Positions 1-12,010 of a DNA stretch of 64,000 nt are shown piece by piece. The DNA comes from Acanthosoma haemorrhoidale (Eukaryota; Arthropoda; Insecta; Hemiptera; Acanthosomatidae). The position numbers were made by a program, and so were the translations under genes. The stretch is from contig OV884009.1 of assembly GCA_930367205.1 (NCBI GenBank), positions 98,539,189 to 98,603,188 of the forward strand, given 5' to 3'. Numbering within the stretch: position 1 is the stretch's first letter; every line of letters begins with the position of its first letter. The notes below the pieces were generated by a model. The model did no database searches. It worked only from the letters and a program-made list of their open reading frames with translations, and was not told the DNA's origin.

Positions 1-1641
1 GGGCCCCTCGGTCACGATTTCTCAATGAGGAGCTCAACGCGGTCCCTTCAACCGTTCTCTTTACTTGCGAACAGAAAAAAAAAGAAGCTGTCCTCTACTG
101 GATTCAACTCCATCTATTACGCCAAGATACTATTGACCTCAACTCACAGGTTTCTATTAATAATAACAAAGGTTAAAGCACTAAATTAAAGGATCACCGC
201 TTCATTTTTTTTTATGTTCAGCGTATATAATTTTGCTCCATTAACTGCACACTAAAAGTTTTTTTGTTTTTTTTAATGAATATGAAATATTTGAATTAAC
301 TATGCCGAGTGACGGCCTGATGTGGTCAGGTGAGTTTCTTAATGAACGATTGTGAAGAAGTATTTTTTTACCATAAATATATTATTTTTGTTTGAAAACG
401 GCTCCAAGGACATTAAATGATTTCTATTTTTTGCTCTCAAAAACTTTATTTTTTTTGAATAGCTCTACGTTTTGTGTTAGTGCCTTTACTGGACCCTTAA
501 CTACAGTTATAAAGCCACAACTTTAAATCTAAAAAGGTCTCTGAGCAGTGATTTAACAATGTTTAAACGTGAGAGGCCTCTATCTCAATTAGAAGAGGTA
601 ATGGTTTTCGCAAGGTTACTTATTCGAAGTGCTGTTTAATGTGCCTTTATAATTGTATAATTATTGAATAATTTTAACTGCCACATCAACTAATAAAAAA
701 ATTGTAGAACTTAAAAAACTAATGAGAACAAACGACCGGCTGGCTAGCCCAACAGTAGCAGAAAGCTTTTGTTTCGCCGCTACTAGCTGTTATTATATTT
801 TAAACAAAAACTTATATTGTTAAGGGTGGGTTATGGAATGTTTAACATTTCAAACCGACTGAATCGTTTCTACGTCCTCTATCACATTTACATACTGACA
901 GGCAGACGAAACACGGTTGCCCCGTAGCCCGTAGGCCGGTACCTTTTTAAAAGGAGAGCCTCTCACATTGGGTTACGTTAAATATCACTTATTTGGTGCT
1001 TGATGCCCGAAATAGCCAACAGTCGAAATATTGGAGAACCGAAGTTACTCTTTTTTAGACTATCCTAAACATTGGAAATTATTTCACGGGACTCAAAATA
1101 ATTTTACTTTTTCACTGGATTTTCTTGTTGCCCGTTATCTTATAAACTTTTATCAGCGAGTAATCAACTCTTATCAGCTATTTCCTTAGCTGTTAATATT
1201 CCTGTTTTTGCTTGGATGTATAAGGGGTTTTCCATTCCTGGTTCGATATTAACAATAACAAGAGGTTGTTTTAAGTTGACTGTTACGAACAGAGCTACTG
1301 CAGCTTAAGAAAGAACTATCGTTTCACCTAAAATAAAATTACTTACTATAGTGCCAAGCTTAAATGCAATTGTTTGTTAAATAACCAAACATTATCTATT
1401 TCCGCTTCACAGTTTTAATCTGCCGATGCTGTTATATTTGCTCCATTTTTAACGCCCTGAATTTTTCACTTGCCTGAAGAATAGAAGCTTGAAGAACAGT
1501 TTTTGGTTTAAGAGTTTTCCTGATTCTAGGATGCTCTATTAATTGGCCCACTGATTTTTTCTTTCTTAACCTTTTATCTAGTACATTCATCCGGTCGTTC
1601 CTTATATCTTTTTATACAAATGGCTCGGTCAGTTCCATAGA
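1..1641. other. AT-rich DNA, no recognisable feature
   Basis: There are no open frames of useful length, no tRNA-like fold and no match to the repeat families seen elsewhere in the window. Short homopolymer runs of A and T are frequent. The last part, just before the tandem array, is pyrimidine-rich and ends in TTCCATAG, which resembles a splice acceptor, but nothing else supports an intron here. Confidence 0.5.
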
Positions 1642-2726
1642 ATGCCAGCGAACAGACTCCCGAAGAATGTATTGGAAGCTTCTAAAGGCAAGGCACCAAT
1701 GCTAGTGAACAGACTCCAAAAATATGTATTGGAAGCTTCTGAAGGCAAGGCACCAATGCTAGTGAACAGACTCCAAAAATATGTATTGGAAGCTTCTGAA
1801 GGCAAGGCACCAATGCTAGTGAACAGACTCCAAAAATATGTATTGGAAGCTTCTGAAGGCAAGACACCAATGCTGGTGAACAGACTCCAAAAATATGTAT
1901 TGGAAGCTTCTGAAGGCAAGGCACCAATGCTAGTGAACAGACTCCAAAAATATGTATTGGAAGCTTCTGAAGGCAAGGCACCAATGCTAGTGAACAGACA
2001 CCAAAAATATGTATTGGAAGCTTCTGAAGGAAAGGCACCAATGCTAGTGAACAGACTCCAAAAATATGTATTGGAAGCTTCTGAAGGCAAGGCACCAATG
2101 CTAGTGAACAGACTCCAAAAATATGTATTGGAAGCTTCTGAAGGCAAGGCACCAATGCTAGTGAACAGACTCCAAAAATATGTATTGGAAGCTTCTGAAG
2201 GCAAGGCACCAATGCTAGTGAACAGACTCCAAAAATATGTATTGGAAGCTTCTGAAGGCAAGGCACCAATGCTAGTGAACAGACTCCAAAAATATGTATT
2301 GGAAGCTTCTAAAGGCAAGGCACCAATGCTAGTGAACAGACTCCAAAAATATGTATTGGAAGCTTCTGAAGGCAAGGCACCAATGCTAGTGAACAGACTC
2401 CAAAAATATGTATTGGAAGCTTCTGAAGGCAAGGCACCAATGCTGGCGAATGACACCAAAAATATGTATTGGAAGCTTCTGAAGGCAAGGCACCAATGCT
2501 AGTGAACAGACTCCAAAAATATGTATTGGAAGCTTCTGAAGGCAAGGCACCAATGCTAGTGAACAGACACCAAAAATATGTATTGGAAGCTTCTGAAGGA
2601 AAGGCACCAATGCTAGTGAACAGACTCCAAAAATATGTATTGGAAGCTTCTGAAGGCAAGGCACCAATGCTAGTGAACAGACTCCAAAAATATGTATTGG
2701 AAGCTTCTGAAGGCAAGGCACCAATG
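1642..2726. repeat. 57-bp minisatellite, 19 tandem copies
   Basis: Nineteen head-to-tail copies of a 57-bp unit, each with a HindIII site (AAGCTT). The unit is a multiple of three, so any stop-free frame stays open across the array. The forward frame reads the 19-residue unit MLVNRLQKYVLEASEGKAP, and antisense frames are open too. The first copy (1642-1698) is the most diverged. A one-base deletion near 2450 breaks the forward frame, which otherwise would run through the array. Variant copies recur: a unit with CACC and GGAAAG changes appears near 1997 and again near 2566, ten units apart. The array is bounded by TTCCATAG on the left and ATG-GTGAGA on the right. It is best called a minisatellite; whether it is or was an exon is unresolved. 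Confidence 0.95.
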
Positions 2727-3505
2727 GTGAGAAAAATACTTTTGTATTTTCAACTATTTTCGTAATAAAAATTGTAAAATTCACCTGACCAATTAATTAT
2801 TGTTTGGATATATTCATTTTAACGGTGTTCTCTCTTTTTCTTTTAATATCGACAAACAAGATCATTTCCTTCAGACATTTTCATTACGTCGCCTCCTCGA
2901 TCCACACGATATTCTATGCAATGTTTCACGTATTTTTTTTTCTTGTAAATTAAATTATTGGCTAGTCCGAAGGGAGAGGCTCATTTTTATTTGAGGTGTA
3001 TAAGAGTGATTGTGCTTAGTCTGTCTGTATGTTCTATGATAGTAGGAGCAGAAATGATTAGATTGATATGAACGGTTCCAAAACACCTTGGAATATGCTG
3101 ATTAGTTCTATCATGCCTCTTTCCTCTTTCGCTAAATTTTAAGTTTTTTTAAGGACCTCTGAACCTGTTTAAGAAAGAACTTCTGATTGTTTCCCAGTGG
3201 TTAATGACAGAACTATATAAGTTATATAGAATTTTAAAAACATTCCACAAAATAATATTTTGTGGGACAACTTTATAAATAGCATATTTAATACCAGTTT
3301 TAATACTTTATTTTATAAGTAGTTTTAAGAAATGGACGCAAAGACCTGGTTCTGAACTCGGGCATCTCTCAATGTAATTCTTTCTTTTTATGCCCTTGTT
3401 ACTCATGTATCGTCACCGTATTGGGATCTAGAAATTAAAACAGTTTTAAGTAGAAGACGTATTTGATGAGAGCTGTGATGAAGATTTCATAATGATATCT
3501 GACCA
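2727..3505. other. AT-rich DNA, nothing recognised
   Basis: No coding, RNA or repeat feature could be supported in this stretch between the minisatellite and the first LINE remnant. Confidence 0.5.
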
Positions 3506-3873
3506 TTGATGGAAAGCACACTGTTTCATTTCCTTTTTGGTGAGTTAGTGGATTTAAACCCACTTAAAACAGAGCCAATACTGTTTGCCAAACATATACC
3601 AATATTAACCCACCATTTATCCTTAGAGAATTCCCAAATACTCATATTTTTACTCTCGTTCATTAATATTTTAAATAATCCCATTTATGAATATTTTGAC
3701 TACTATTCCATACACTACTTAAGAGTAACCTTAGACCGTTCCCTCAATTTCACAAACAATGTAAAGAATAAATGGAAATAAACTGAAGGCCTCATCAGTA
3801 AAATGTCACCTTGCTCCCACATTGAGATATGCTGCACCGGTATGGAGTTATAATTTTACTTCAACTATCCCAT
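3506..3873 (+). pseudogene. Jockey-like LINE reverse transcriptase, C-terminal fragment
   Basis: The frame starting at 3506 contains LKTEPILF, then YLRVTLDRSLNFTNNV. These match the region that follows the catalytic YADD box in Jockey-clade reverse transcriptases (family pattern NP-KTE-ILF and YLGVTLDRSL). After a stop near 3781 a second stretch reads TLRYAAPVWS, the equivalent of the conserved L-P-L-YAAPVW segment. The catalytic core and both ends of the protein are missing. The sequence differs from the main Jockey family of the window, so it represents a separate lineage. It abuts the next LINE fragment; the junction near 3850-3873 is ambiguous because the two share a few bases. Confidence 0.6.
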
Positions 3874-4495
3874 AAAAGTAACAATTCCTGAGGGCAGTGT
3901 CCTGGGTCCCATCCTTTATAACCTATACACTGCTGATGTCCCATCTACCTCCAATACCTTCTTGGCAACATTTGCAGATGACACAGTCCTGTCATCCCAT
4001 AACCATCAAAAACACCGTCGAGATCGACCATTGGTGCAACCAATGGCGGATCAAAGTTAATGAAGCAAAATGTTCCCCCTCTGCCGCAAGTCCTGCCCAC
4101 TAGTTTTTTAAAATTCCATTCCTCTTGTAAAGTTATACCGAAGCCAATCTGGACGTACACAATAGAGCTACGAGGGACAGCAAAAAATGTTAACACTAAG
4201 CGTATCCAATCGTTTCAATTATAATATAAGTCCTGATAACATAGTTATTGCCCCTTATTACGTCTGCAACAAAACCCTTCATAACGATCTTTATATAACC
4301 AACATTCTTAAACTCATCCCTTCCAAGTTAGTGAGGAGGTCTCTGGGCTGTTGTAAATATTCTATGAATGAGCGAGTGAATGGAAATTGTAAATACGGTA
4401 TGAATGAGAACATTTATCACGAGAGCATTATTAAGAACATGCATCGCCAATGCCAATTTTATTACCTCATAAAAAAATCAGATCTACAACGGTAA
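3850..4495 (+). mobile_element. Jockey family 1 LINE, internally deleted copy
   Basis: Starts inside the RT at the GSVLGPILYNLYTADV block, with the catalytic box as FADDT near 3975. It then jumps past part of the ORF2 C-terminus to a segment related to IWTYGIELWGTA (about 4145), and jumps again from the PSK codons (about 4330) straight into the 3' untranslated region (GTCTCTGGGCTG, then the ATGAATGAGCGAG tail). Two internal deletions therefore remove separate parts of the C-terminus. Frameshifts follow the FADDT box. Compared with the best copy (58339-60797), this is 5'-truncated, dead and diverged at the 3' end. Confidence 0.8.
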
Positions 4496-5384
4496 GTATC
4501 ACAAGTTTTTCGGTATCTGCAGTACGAAAGTTAAGTTATCATGGGTCTTTTTATAAATATTGATTGGGTTTTTTGTTCAGTGTGGTTTGCTATTTTGTGT
4601 CAGTTTAGCAAGTAATGAAATTTTCGCAAAGCAATGGCCAATTTCATAAAATTTCCGTGTGGTGAAGGAAATAGTTTTGCTTTTTGGAGGAGAACCGATG
4701 CCGCACTATTTCTGTTGGCATTAGTTCGAATCAATGCATTTAAAAGATGAATTAAAATGAGCCAGTACTGGAACTTTTTCTAGAATATCTCCATTTCTAT
4801 AACACGCAAGTTTAAATCTCCTATACAACGAAAAATCAACACTATCTTTAGTCAATTCTTGTAACATGTTAATTACGATATATTGAGATTAATTTTAAAT
4901 TCTCACCTTTATCATTTATTGATTTAAACAGATATTACTAGGTTAAGAAAGTTGTAGCTTGAATATTTTATCAATTTAATTCAATCTTTATATAAGATAC
5001 TTTATCTTCAGGATTCCTTTTAGAAAACATTTATTCCCGGGTTCAGCTAATTGTGCACATTCAGCTCTTTGGGCATGATTAAGTTGAGTAATGGTTATTT
5101 TGTTAGTCTTAATATTTTTATTTTGTCATGGTGGATAATTGACGTGTAGTATACCTATCAATACAAATAGCTAGAAAAACAAAATGTATTTTTTCAATAG
5201 AAAAAAGTGTAGCTGAAATGTTAAATGTTCTAATAGGCTGTTTTTCTATGGTTTGAATGTTCTCTTCTCGGATACTGGCTGTGGCATCTAAAGTGTTGAA
5301 TCTTCGGATGCTTTGACTATGAGTTAACACTAAAAATAAACTTTGTTAACAAATTAAAGGACTAAAACATAAAAAAGTTAGGAA
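4496..5384. other. AT-rich DNA, nothing recognised
   Basis: No open frame with family resemblance and no structured RNA. Several T-rich and A-rich runs. Confidence 0.5.
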
Positions 5385-5835
5385 TGAAAGGTGCAGAGAT
5401 AGCAGTCGCTGTGTTCTTGTTGATACCGAGGGTCTGTACATTCACAAGCGGATGTTCTGTACTCAGATGAGCCTGGAACCTTGTCTGTTCGTACGGAATA
5501 AAAGCATTTTCCGAACAAAACTCCTTCCGCTAGTTCAGAATAATCTTTTCGAGAATCTTCCCCATGTGAGGGAGGAGACTGATCGGGCGAGGGTGGGCTG
5601 GGTGGTCGCCTTTCTTCGTAGGCTTCCACAGCGGGAACAAGATAGCTTGTTTCCACGCTGTCCGAAAATATCGCAACCTGATAATTGAATTGTACAGATT
5701 TACGAGTTGGGCAATCCCTCTCCTCGACAGCTGTTATAGCGTTAGAGTTTGAACCCCGCCGCGCCCTGATGATCGGTTTCCCTTACACTGGCGAAGAATC
5801 GCCTTGAGCTGCTTCGGGGAGACAAACAAGTAGTT
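5385..5835 (-). pseudogene. LINE reverse transcriptase N-terminal fragment
   Basis: Read on the minus strand, about 150 codons show the start of a non-LTR reverse transcriptase: SPKQLKAILRQ, then LVNLYNSIIRLRYF, AWKQAILFPLWKPTKKGD and RPISLLPHMGKILEKII. These are the family's thumb-side lead-in (SP-EL--II--LK, L--L-N--LR-GYFP--WK-A) and RT block 1 (RPISLLP---K--EK). In-frame stops and loss of the downstream catalytic blocks show it is a fragment. It is fused directly to an LTR piece on its upstream side (5848-6076), so one element has broken the other. The lineage differs from the main Jockey family of the window. Confidence 0.65.
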
Positions 5836-5847
5836 CTGACCTGTCTC

Positions 5848-6076
5848 CAGCTGCTGAGGTTCGTGGTTCCGACTGACTGAAAAAGCTCAGTATTTTAGCG
5901 TTTTATAGTTATGCCCGCGCCCCTAGTGTGCTCCGGCCGTGTCGGGATTGCACTCTAGTCCACTCTCTCTATACAAACGCCGAAGATTTATTGATAAAAT
6001 ATGGAAATGTAGGCTGGTGTTTTCTGGTCCGAGAAGAGGTTAACTTTTATTTATTCGTGGTGAAGTAGTTGGCACA
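5848..6076 (-). repeat. LTR fragment (solo-LTR family), 5' part
   Basis: Matches in reverse complement the first 200 or so bases of the complete solo LTR at 54645-55891. The terminal TGT with the CCAAC start falls at 6074-6076. The CACCACGAATAAATA block, the GTCC-GAGAA-A block, a TATAAAA-like box (minus strand, about 5899-5912) and the GCGGGCATAA block are recognisable. The 3' two thirds of the LTR is missing, replaced by the RT fragment at 5385-5835. Confidence 0.75.
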
Positions 6077-6904
6077 ACAGGCACTAACCGAGCCAAATCT
6101 ATAACTACCTTAGTGAAGGCTTTTGGACTGTATGGTCGGAGATTAGCTTGGCTCATCTGTGCTTTATTTCCATTAGAGCTTTACTTTCACGTGACTACAA
6201 CTTTGATCTCTGTTGCATTGTCGGCCACGTATACATGAAGACTCGCCACAGGGTTTGATACATTCAAACAGTGCAATGAACTCAACAGCACTCTGTGTTG
6301 ATTCTATTGGATACTAGTCGAACTTAGTACTCGAAATGCCGACTCTACGTGATCCTAGGTACTTTAAGTTGTTTTTGACATGCGGTACCCACTACCAAGG
6401 GATATTTTGTTAAGAAACATAAATTTCAAGTCATATAATTATAAATTTATTATCTATAAATACTTGTTGTTAGTCTCGAAGTCCTGCAAGTGCTAAAACT
6501 AATAGTGTATTAGTTAGGAAATTAATAGTGTAAATAATCAATGATTTGTTTGAACTTAATTATATAGTCAGTAAACAAAACATCGCAAATCATATTGTAG
6601 TTTAGTTGTTTGTTGTATTTAGGGTGAATTGTTCAAATCTTTATATTGGCATACTTATGTACAAAACTGTGGTGTGCGCTAATTTCCTGATTATGGCCAA
6701 ACTTGCGCTGTTAGCTCATATCTTTTCGACTCCCTAAGTGTACTGTCAGCTCATTTGTGTTTCCTCGAGTTCATTATTAGCCGTGAGTGTATTAATGGGT
6801 GAAGGAATTTGTTACCTATCGGCTTAGGTGGCTCAAAGACAGGTGTTATATTTTCATCAAATTTATTAATGGACACCGTTTTGACATGCATAGTTATTAA
6901 TTTT
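6077..6904. other. AT-rich DNA, nothing recognised
   Basis: No supportable gene or repeat was seen. Confidence 0.5.
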
Positions 6905-7050
6905 ACAAAAATTTTGTGTGAATGAGAGAGTGGATTAGAAATTGTAAGTATGATGTGAATGAGCTCAGGTATCAACATATATGAGATACCCTATGAGAGA
7001 AAATTGTATTTTCTCCCTCCCGTAATTAAATAAAATTGTAATTGTGCCTG
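6905..7050 (+). repeat. Diverged Jockey-type 3' tail
   Basis: The sequence TGTGAATGAGAGAGTG, followed about 20 bases later by a second GTGAATGAG, follows the two-ATGAATGAG pattern of the Jockey family 1 3' untranslated region, and is followed by AAATAAAATTGTAATTGTG. It is more diverged than the other tails and resembles the subfamily seen at 47905-48245. No coding part remains. Confidence 0.45.
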
Positions 7051-9317
7051 TCTATTTATTTCGGAAATAAATTGTGTTGATAATTAATTTTCACTTTGTA
7101 TTTTGTATGAATTTACATTGTATTTTTCTTTGTTCCTCTAGATACTCCTGTTGTTCAAATATGGAGGCCTTAAACACCGTTGTGCCATTCATGTTTTTCT
7201 GTAAGTACTCAAATTTCATTCCTTTAGATACATTACTCAATTTTATAACAGTGAAGTATGACATTGACTAAAGTGAAACTTTTTTTCACATGGTAAATAA
7301 TATGTTTATTGCTGCTCAGATAGTTTGTATTGTTTGCAAATCTAATACTACAAATGTATTCGAGTAAAGCATGATGTGACTAACGATTCTGAAAGTAGGT
7401 TTTTATCTTATTTGATGATAAATGAACCCGAAGATGTAACCCTTCTTCCCCCCCCTCCCAAACCACAATGTTACACCCACGGATAGTCTTAATAGCTTTG
7501 TGACATGTGCCTTCGTCAAAAACTACTTGAAAGAAAAGAAAAAAAGTGGGACTGGGAGTGAGAGGAAACATGTGGTCCCCATACCGTTTCCTAGCTGTTC
7601 ACCTGGTCTAAGTAAGTGGGGTTAGCTAGTTGTCCCTTGAACCTGGTACCGAATATGAAATTAAATAATAGAATCATTTCCCTAAGATCATTTATCACCG
7701 TATTATTTTTTATTATTAAGTTTTGTGTATCTAAATCAGTTGCAATATTTTTATGCATTAATATTTTACTTCTTAGAAATTGAAAAAAAAAGTTGATGAC
7801 TCGGGGGCATTTGGTGATAGCGGAATAAGTGGCCTGATTATTTGAATTGATCAAATTTAATTTTTGTAATATCTTGTTAAGATTATTTTACGCAGATGTA
7901 TGGAATTAGTAAAACAAAAATTATCATCGGAATGGAAAGTTGATCTCGTAAAAGTTCGGAAATCCCCATGATGATTTTCAATTGTGTGAAAGCATCACTT
8001 GCCATTTTATGAAGATGAGTCTTGTGAAAATTTTCTTTTCTTTCCTAAGAATAACATGAAACTGATTAAAAATGATAAAACTGGAGGTTTTCTTAGTTAT
8101 ACTTCAAAATTGATTAAGATTTTTTAAATTTCAATAAAAATTAATTTTTATTCATTTGGTTTATAAGAACATTCTTTATTTATTTGAACTTTTTTTTGTA
8201 ATAAAAGCTTATAGTTTTTATTTGAGCCAAGCTTAGCGTTACAAGTTTGAAGTTCACTTTAAAAAATTAAATTTTTCTTTATTTTTAACAACTTTTATTT
8301 TTCTTTATTTTTAAAAACTTTTATTTTGTATAATAGAGATACTAAAACTCTTCGTAATAGAGGCCTTTTGGAGAATAATGCCGGAGTCCATTAGGCCGTT
8401 TCATTGAGGATAAAAGTGAAACCCTGCGAGCTGACAATACGCTCCACTCAGTTTCCCTTTTGACATGCTAAGAATAAATGAATGGGCAATGTTACCTACA
8501 CTGGACAGTTATTGCTTTTGTCAAAAGGGCTTCACTATTCACATAGTTAAACATATTTATGGGGCCTGTTGTTTCCTTGTATGAAGTAGGTTTTAATTTA
8601 GCACTGTAATAGAAAACATATCGTTTGCTGCCCTAATATTAACAGAAGTAAAATCATGAATTTTCAATCAATACTTAATAATTGTAGAAGTTGCTGACAT
8701 GGGAACCTCATTTAAAAGTAAAAAAAGAAAAAAACACCTTCATTGACTGAGAATACTATTTGGATAGGTGATTTGAGTTGAGGTCAACCAACCATTTTTC
8801 TTTATCGCTCTTCGCTTAGACGGTCAGGTCTGGTGACGAAAGCAGGAATTGGACGTTCTCCTGAGGTCCAGGCACTTTGAGATCGGTAGGCTGGGTACAG
8901 TACACAGGATCATGCTCTGAGGTCTGACTCGCTTGTCTAGAGTAACAGAGGGGAGTTTCACTTATAGCAATCCTTTTGCAAAGATGTACCCTTAGCCGGA
9001 AGATGATCTTTCCTCAGGGAGAACTTTGATAGCTGTCTTGAGGGTTCCGGCTCTTCCACCTTTCCCCAATGGCAAGGCTCTTCTGCTACTGAAATTCTGC
9101 CATGGTACGTTCGGAGTCTGATGTGAAAGGGCACCCTAGTTGCTCTCTCATAGCCAGGGAGCTGCTCCCTCTCCATTGATAATAAATGGCAAAATTCAGT
9201 TGTATTATTTTAAGTAAAAAGAGTTGAATAATTTTATTGGAGTTTTAAACAGAATTATTTGTATTATCATTCGCGGTTAGTGAAAGATAAAATTAACAGC
9301 AAAAGAAAAAAACATTG
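7051..9317. other. Mostly AT-rich DNA with a GC-richer patch at 8810-9180
   Basis: No gene is supportable. The patch at about 8810-9180 is distinctly richer in G+C and carries a 72-codon minus-strand open frame (8958-9176) without recognisable domain. It may be a degraded transposon piece; I cannot assign it. Confidence 0.4.
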
Positions 9318-9319
9318 AT

Positions 9320-9389
9320 GACAATGTCGGGATTTGAATCCAGGACCTACCCATAATCTTGTCGCAGCCTCTACAAACTGAGCCTTGTC
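9320..9389 (-). tRNA. tRNA-like sequence, pseudo-tRNA or tRNA-derived SINE head
   Basis: On the minus strand the segment starts GACAA and ends TTGTC, which can pair as part of an acceptor stem. It contains GGCTCAGTTTGTAGAGG, a good A-box/D-arm match, and GGATTCAAATCC, a good B-box/T-loop match, at tRNA-like spacing (about 70 nt overall). The acceptor stem is short, the anticodon arm does not fold cleanly, and no anticodon can be assigned. It is therefore more likely a tRNA pseudogene or the head of a tRNA-derived SINE than a functional tRNA. Confidence 0.45.
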
Positions 9390-9529
9390 GCTCGGAACCC
9401 AAATTAAATAGCACCAAAATTTCTCATTATATTCAAAAATATCTAAATTTTTAAATACTTATCATTAGCAGATCTCCCGTTTTATTATGCTTGTAAATAA
9501 AAATTCAATAACGTGAATAGAAAAAAAAT

Positions 9530-12010
9530 TCAGATGGACCACTCAGATATTCCGCTCTCATTGTCCATATCTTTATTTCCTATCACTGTAACATACGATT
9601 TCCTTCAGTCCACTGCAGCATCGTACAGTTCATTTTCCCCCTCACCCTAACATCAGTGTACTGCCCTCCCAATAAATCCATTTCCGATTCCCAATTCATC
9701 TCCTTTCTAGACTCCATCGGACATTGTTTCCTCCTCGGTGGGCTCTTTAACGCGAAGCACCAACATTGGGGCTCAAGATCCACAAATACACGTGGACGTG
9801 GTTTGCTGTCTGCTCACGGGGAACATTGATCCACTTTCTCTCTTGACGCAGCCACCTATTGGCCAACTGATCCCAACTTAAATCCTAATCTCCTTTACTT
9901 CTCCTACTATAGTTTAGGAACACTAAACTATTCAGTTATGCACCTCGATGACCTCTCCTCCGAACATAGCCCTTTGATTCTAATCATTTCCCTTAGACCA
10001 ATCCACAAACTGCCTCCTCCTTCATTTATTAGGGGCCCAGTTGATTGGGACCATTTCCGCCAGCTTCTTACAGATTCCGTAAATCTCTGAAAACATCCCA
10101 AGACCTAGATGATGCAGTGTGTTATTTCACTACTCTGATCCAGAGGTTGGCTTGGGAGGCATCGTCACCTCACCGTCATCAAAAAATTCTCAATCAAAAT
10201 CCTTTACCTCAGTACCTCAAAGATTTAATCCAATCCAAACGCCACTCGAGAACAGTGTGGCAAAGATTCCGACATCCTGCTGATCGTCGCTCATACAATC
10301 AGTACTGCAGGTTGGTAAAGCGGCACTTAGCATCCTTCCGATCCGATTCTTTTAATCCCCACCTCTCCTCTCTGTCTACCAGGGTTAACTCCCTGTGGAA
10401 TGTAACTAAAAAAAAATCCTAAAATGTCATCCTGTTTCACACCCACTCCGTCGTGATGATGGGGCCTGGGAGGCTTCGGATAGCGAAAGGTTGAAAGAAC
10501 TCGCTCTCAATCTGTCCCGTAGTTTCAAACCTATCCTTTCTCATGAAAACCATCTCTGAATTAACGTTATTTATGTTTTGCTAATTTCTGTTATGATGAG
10601 CATTTATGTGGGGGTAGTAGCTTTGTGTTTTATGATCGTCCGAGCAGCTTTGTGTCAAGAATATATGTCTTTACAATTCTGTTTCGTATCTCTCTGCATC
10701 TTTCCCATACTTCAGTCATCAAAATTATACCCATTGCACAACTGTTAAAGTTTTCCTCACTTCACCTATCCCTCTCTCACTTTCACCAAAAGCCGATCAC
10801 CACTCTGGGGTCAAATACCTATTAAAAAACTTACTTACCTCACCGAAAATCCGCTGGTCATGATCTCCTTACCCCTCTCTCCAACAACTTCCTCCTAAAG
10901 GCATAATCTTAATAACATACATTTATAATTGCATCATTCAAACGACACGCTTTCCTTTCTTCTGGAAACATTCCATTGTTGTCCTATTTGCTATACCTGG
11001 TAAACCACCCAATACCCCTCATATTAACGTCCAATTAACCTACTCCCTATTCTCTCAAAAATATTAGAGAAACTCCTACTAAAAAGTCTACTTCTAATTG
11101 TTGAATCCAAAAACCTTTTTCCTACACACCAGTTTGGTTTCCGCCAACGATATTCCACTGCTCAACAAAGCCTTCGCGTTGTTGATTACATCTCCTCAGC
11201 CTTTGAAACCAAACAGTGTTACACTGCTGCCTTTCTTGATATAGCTCAAGCTTTTGAGAGGTTTTGGCACGCAGGTTTACTTTACTAGCTCAAAACGTAT
11301 TTACCACAGACCCTTTTCCTAATCCTACAGTCCTTACCTTTCAAACCACTTCTTCCATGTCCGCTGTGGTTTATAATATTTTAACTACTATACCATAAAA
11401 GCAGGAGTTCCACAGTGCATTGTCCTGGGTGCCCCATCATCTATTACCTATACACTTCTGATGTCCCCTGTACCCCCAATACCGTCTTAGGAATATTTGC
11501 AGATGACAGTGCAGTCCTGTCCTCATCTAGACCCCGATATAGCATCCCATAACCTTCAAAATACCTTGATGAGATCGAGTATTGGTGCTACCAATGGCGG
11601 ATTAAGTTAATGAAGCAAAATGTTCCCACATTACCTTTACCCTCCTACTAGTCCTTACTTAGTCCTTTCCACTAGTTTTTTTAAAATTCCATTACTCCCC
11701 TGTATCCAAGAGATTGCGGTATTTAGGCTTCCATCTTGACAAAAGGCTGACATGGAGCCCACACATGAGGCTAAAAAGACAAGAACTAAACTGAGCGTAG
11801 GGGACTTCCCAAAACTCCGCTTTCCCTTTACCATGCTAGAGAGGTGAGAATTACGTTGATGTGAGGTCTCTGGGCTGTGTGTAAACACTGTATGAATGAG
11901 CGACTGAATGAAAATTGTAAATATGGTATGAATGAGAACATATATGGCAATTACCTATTCCCTAATAAGGCAGATTATAATTTTATCATAATGAAGTTTA
12001 TATATATTTA
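9530..12010 (+). mobile_element. Jockey family 1 LINE, long degenerate copy
   Basis: This copy runs from the middle of the ORF2 endonuclease to the 3' tail. Endonuclease codons include SVYCPPNKSISDSQFISF and GGLFNAKHQHWG (family GGDFNAKH; the D is changed). A linker with QYLKDLIQSKRHSRTVWQR follows in an open frame at 10045-10422. The RT (about 10970-11600) shows the family lead-in, FGFRQRYSTAQQ, AAFLDIAQAFERFWHAG and a catalytic box FADDS near 11500. Many stops and frameshifts are present. About 140 bases at 10546-10690 look unlike other copies. The end of ORF2 is deleted: after RYLGFHLDKRLTW the sequence jumps to the 3' untranslated region and the ATGAATGAG tail. The element is dead. Confidence 0.9.

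Noticed and set aside
1629..2459. 276-codon minus-strand open frame across the 57-bp array
   Set aside because: The period is divisible by three, so several frames stay open on both strands. There is no independent sign of coding on this strand.
1642..2726. CRISPR-like regular repeat
   Set aside because: The units are contiguous with no unique spacers, and the context is eukaryotic.
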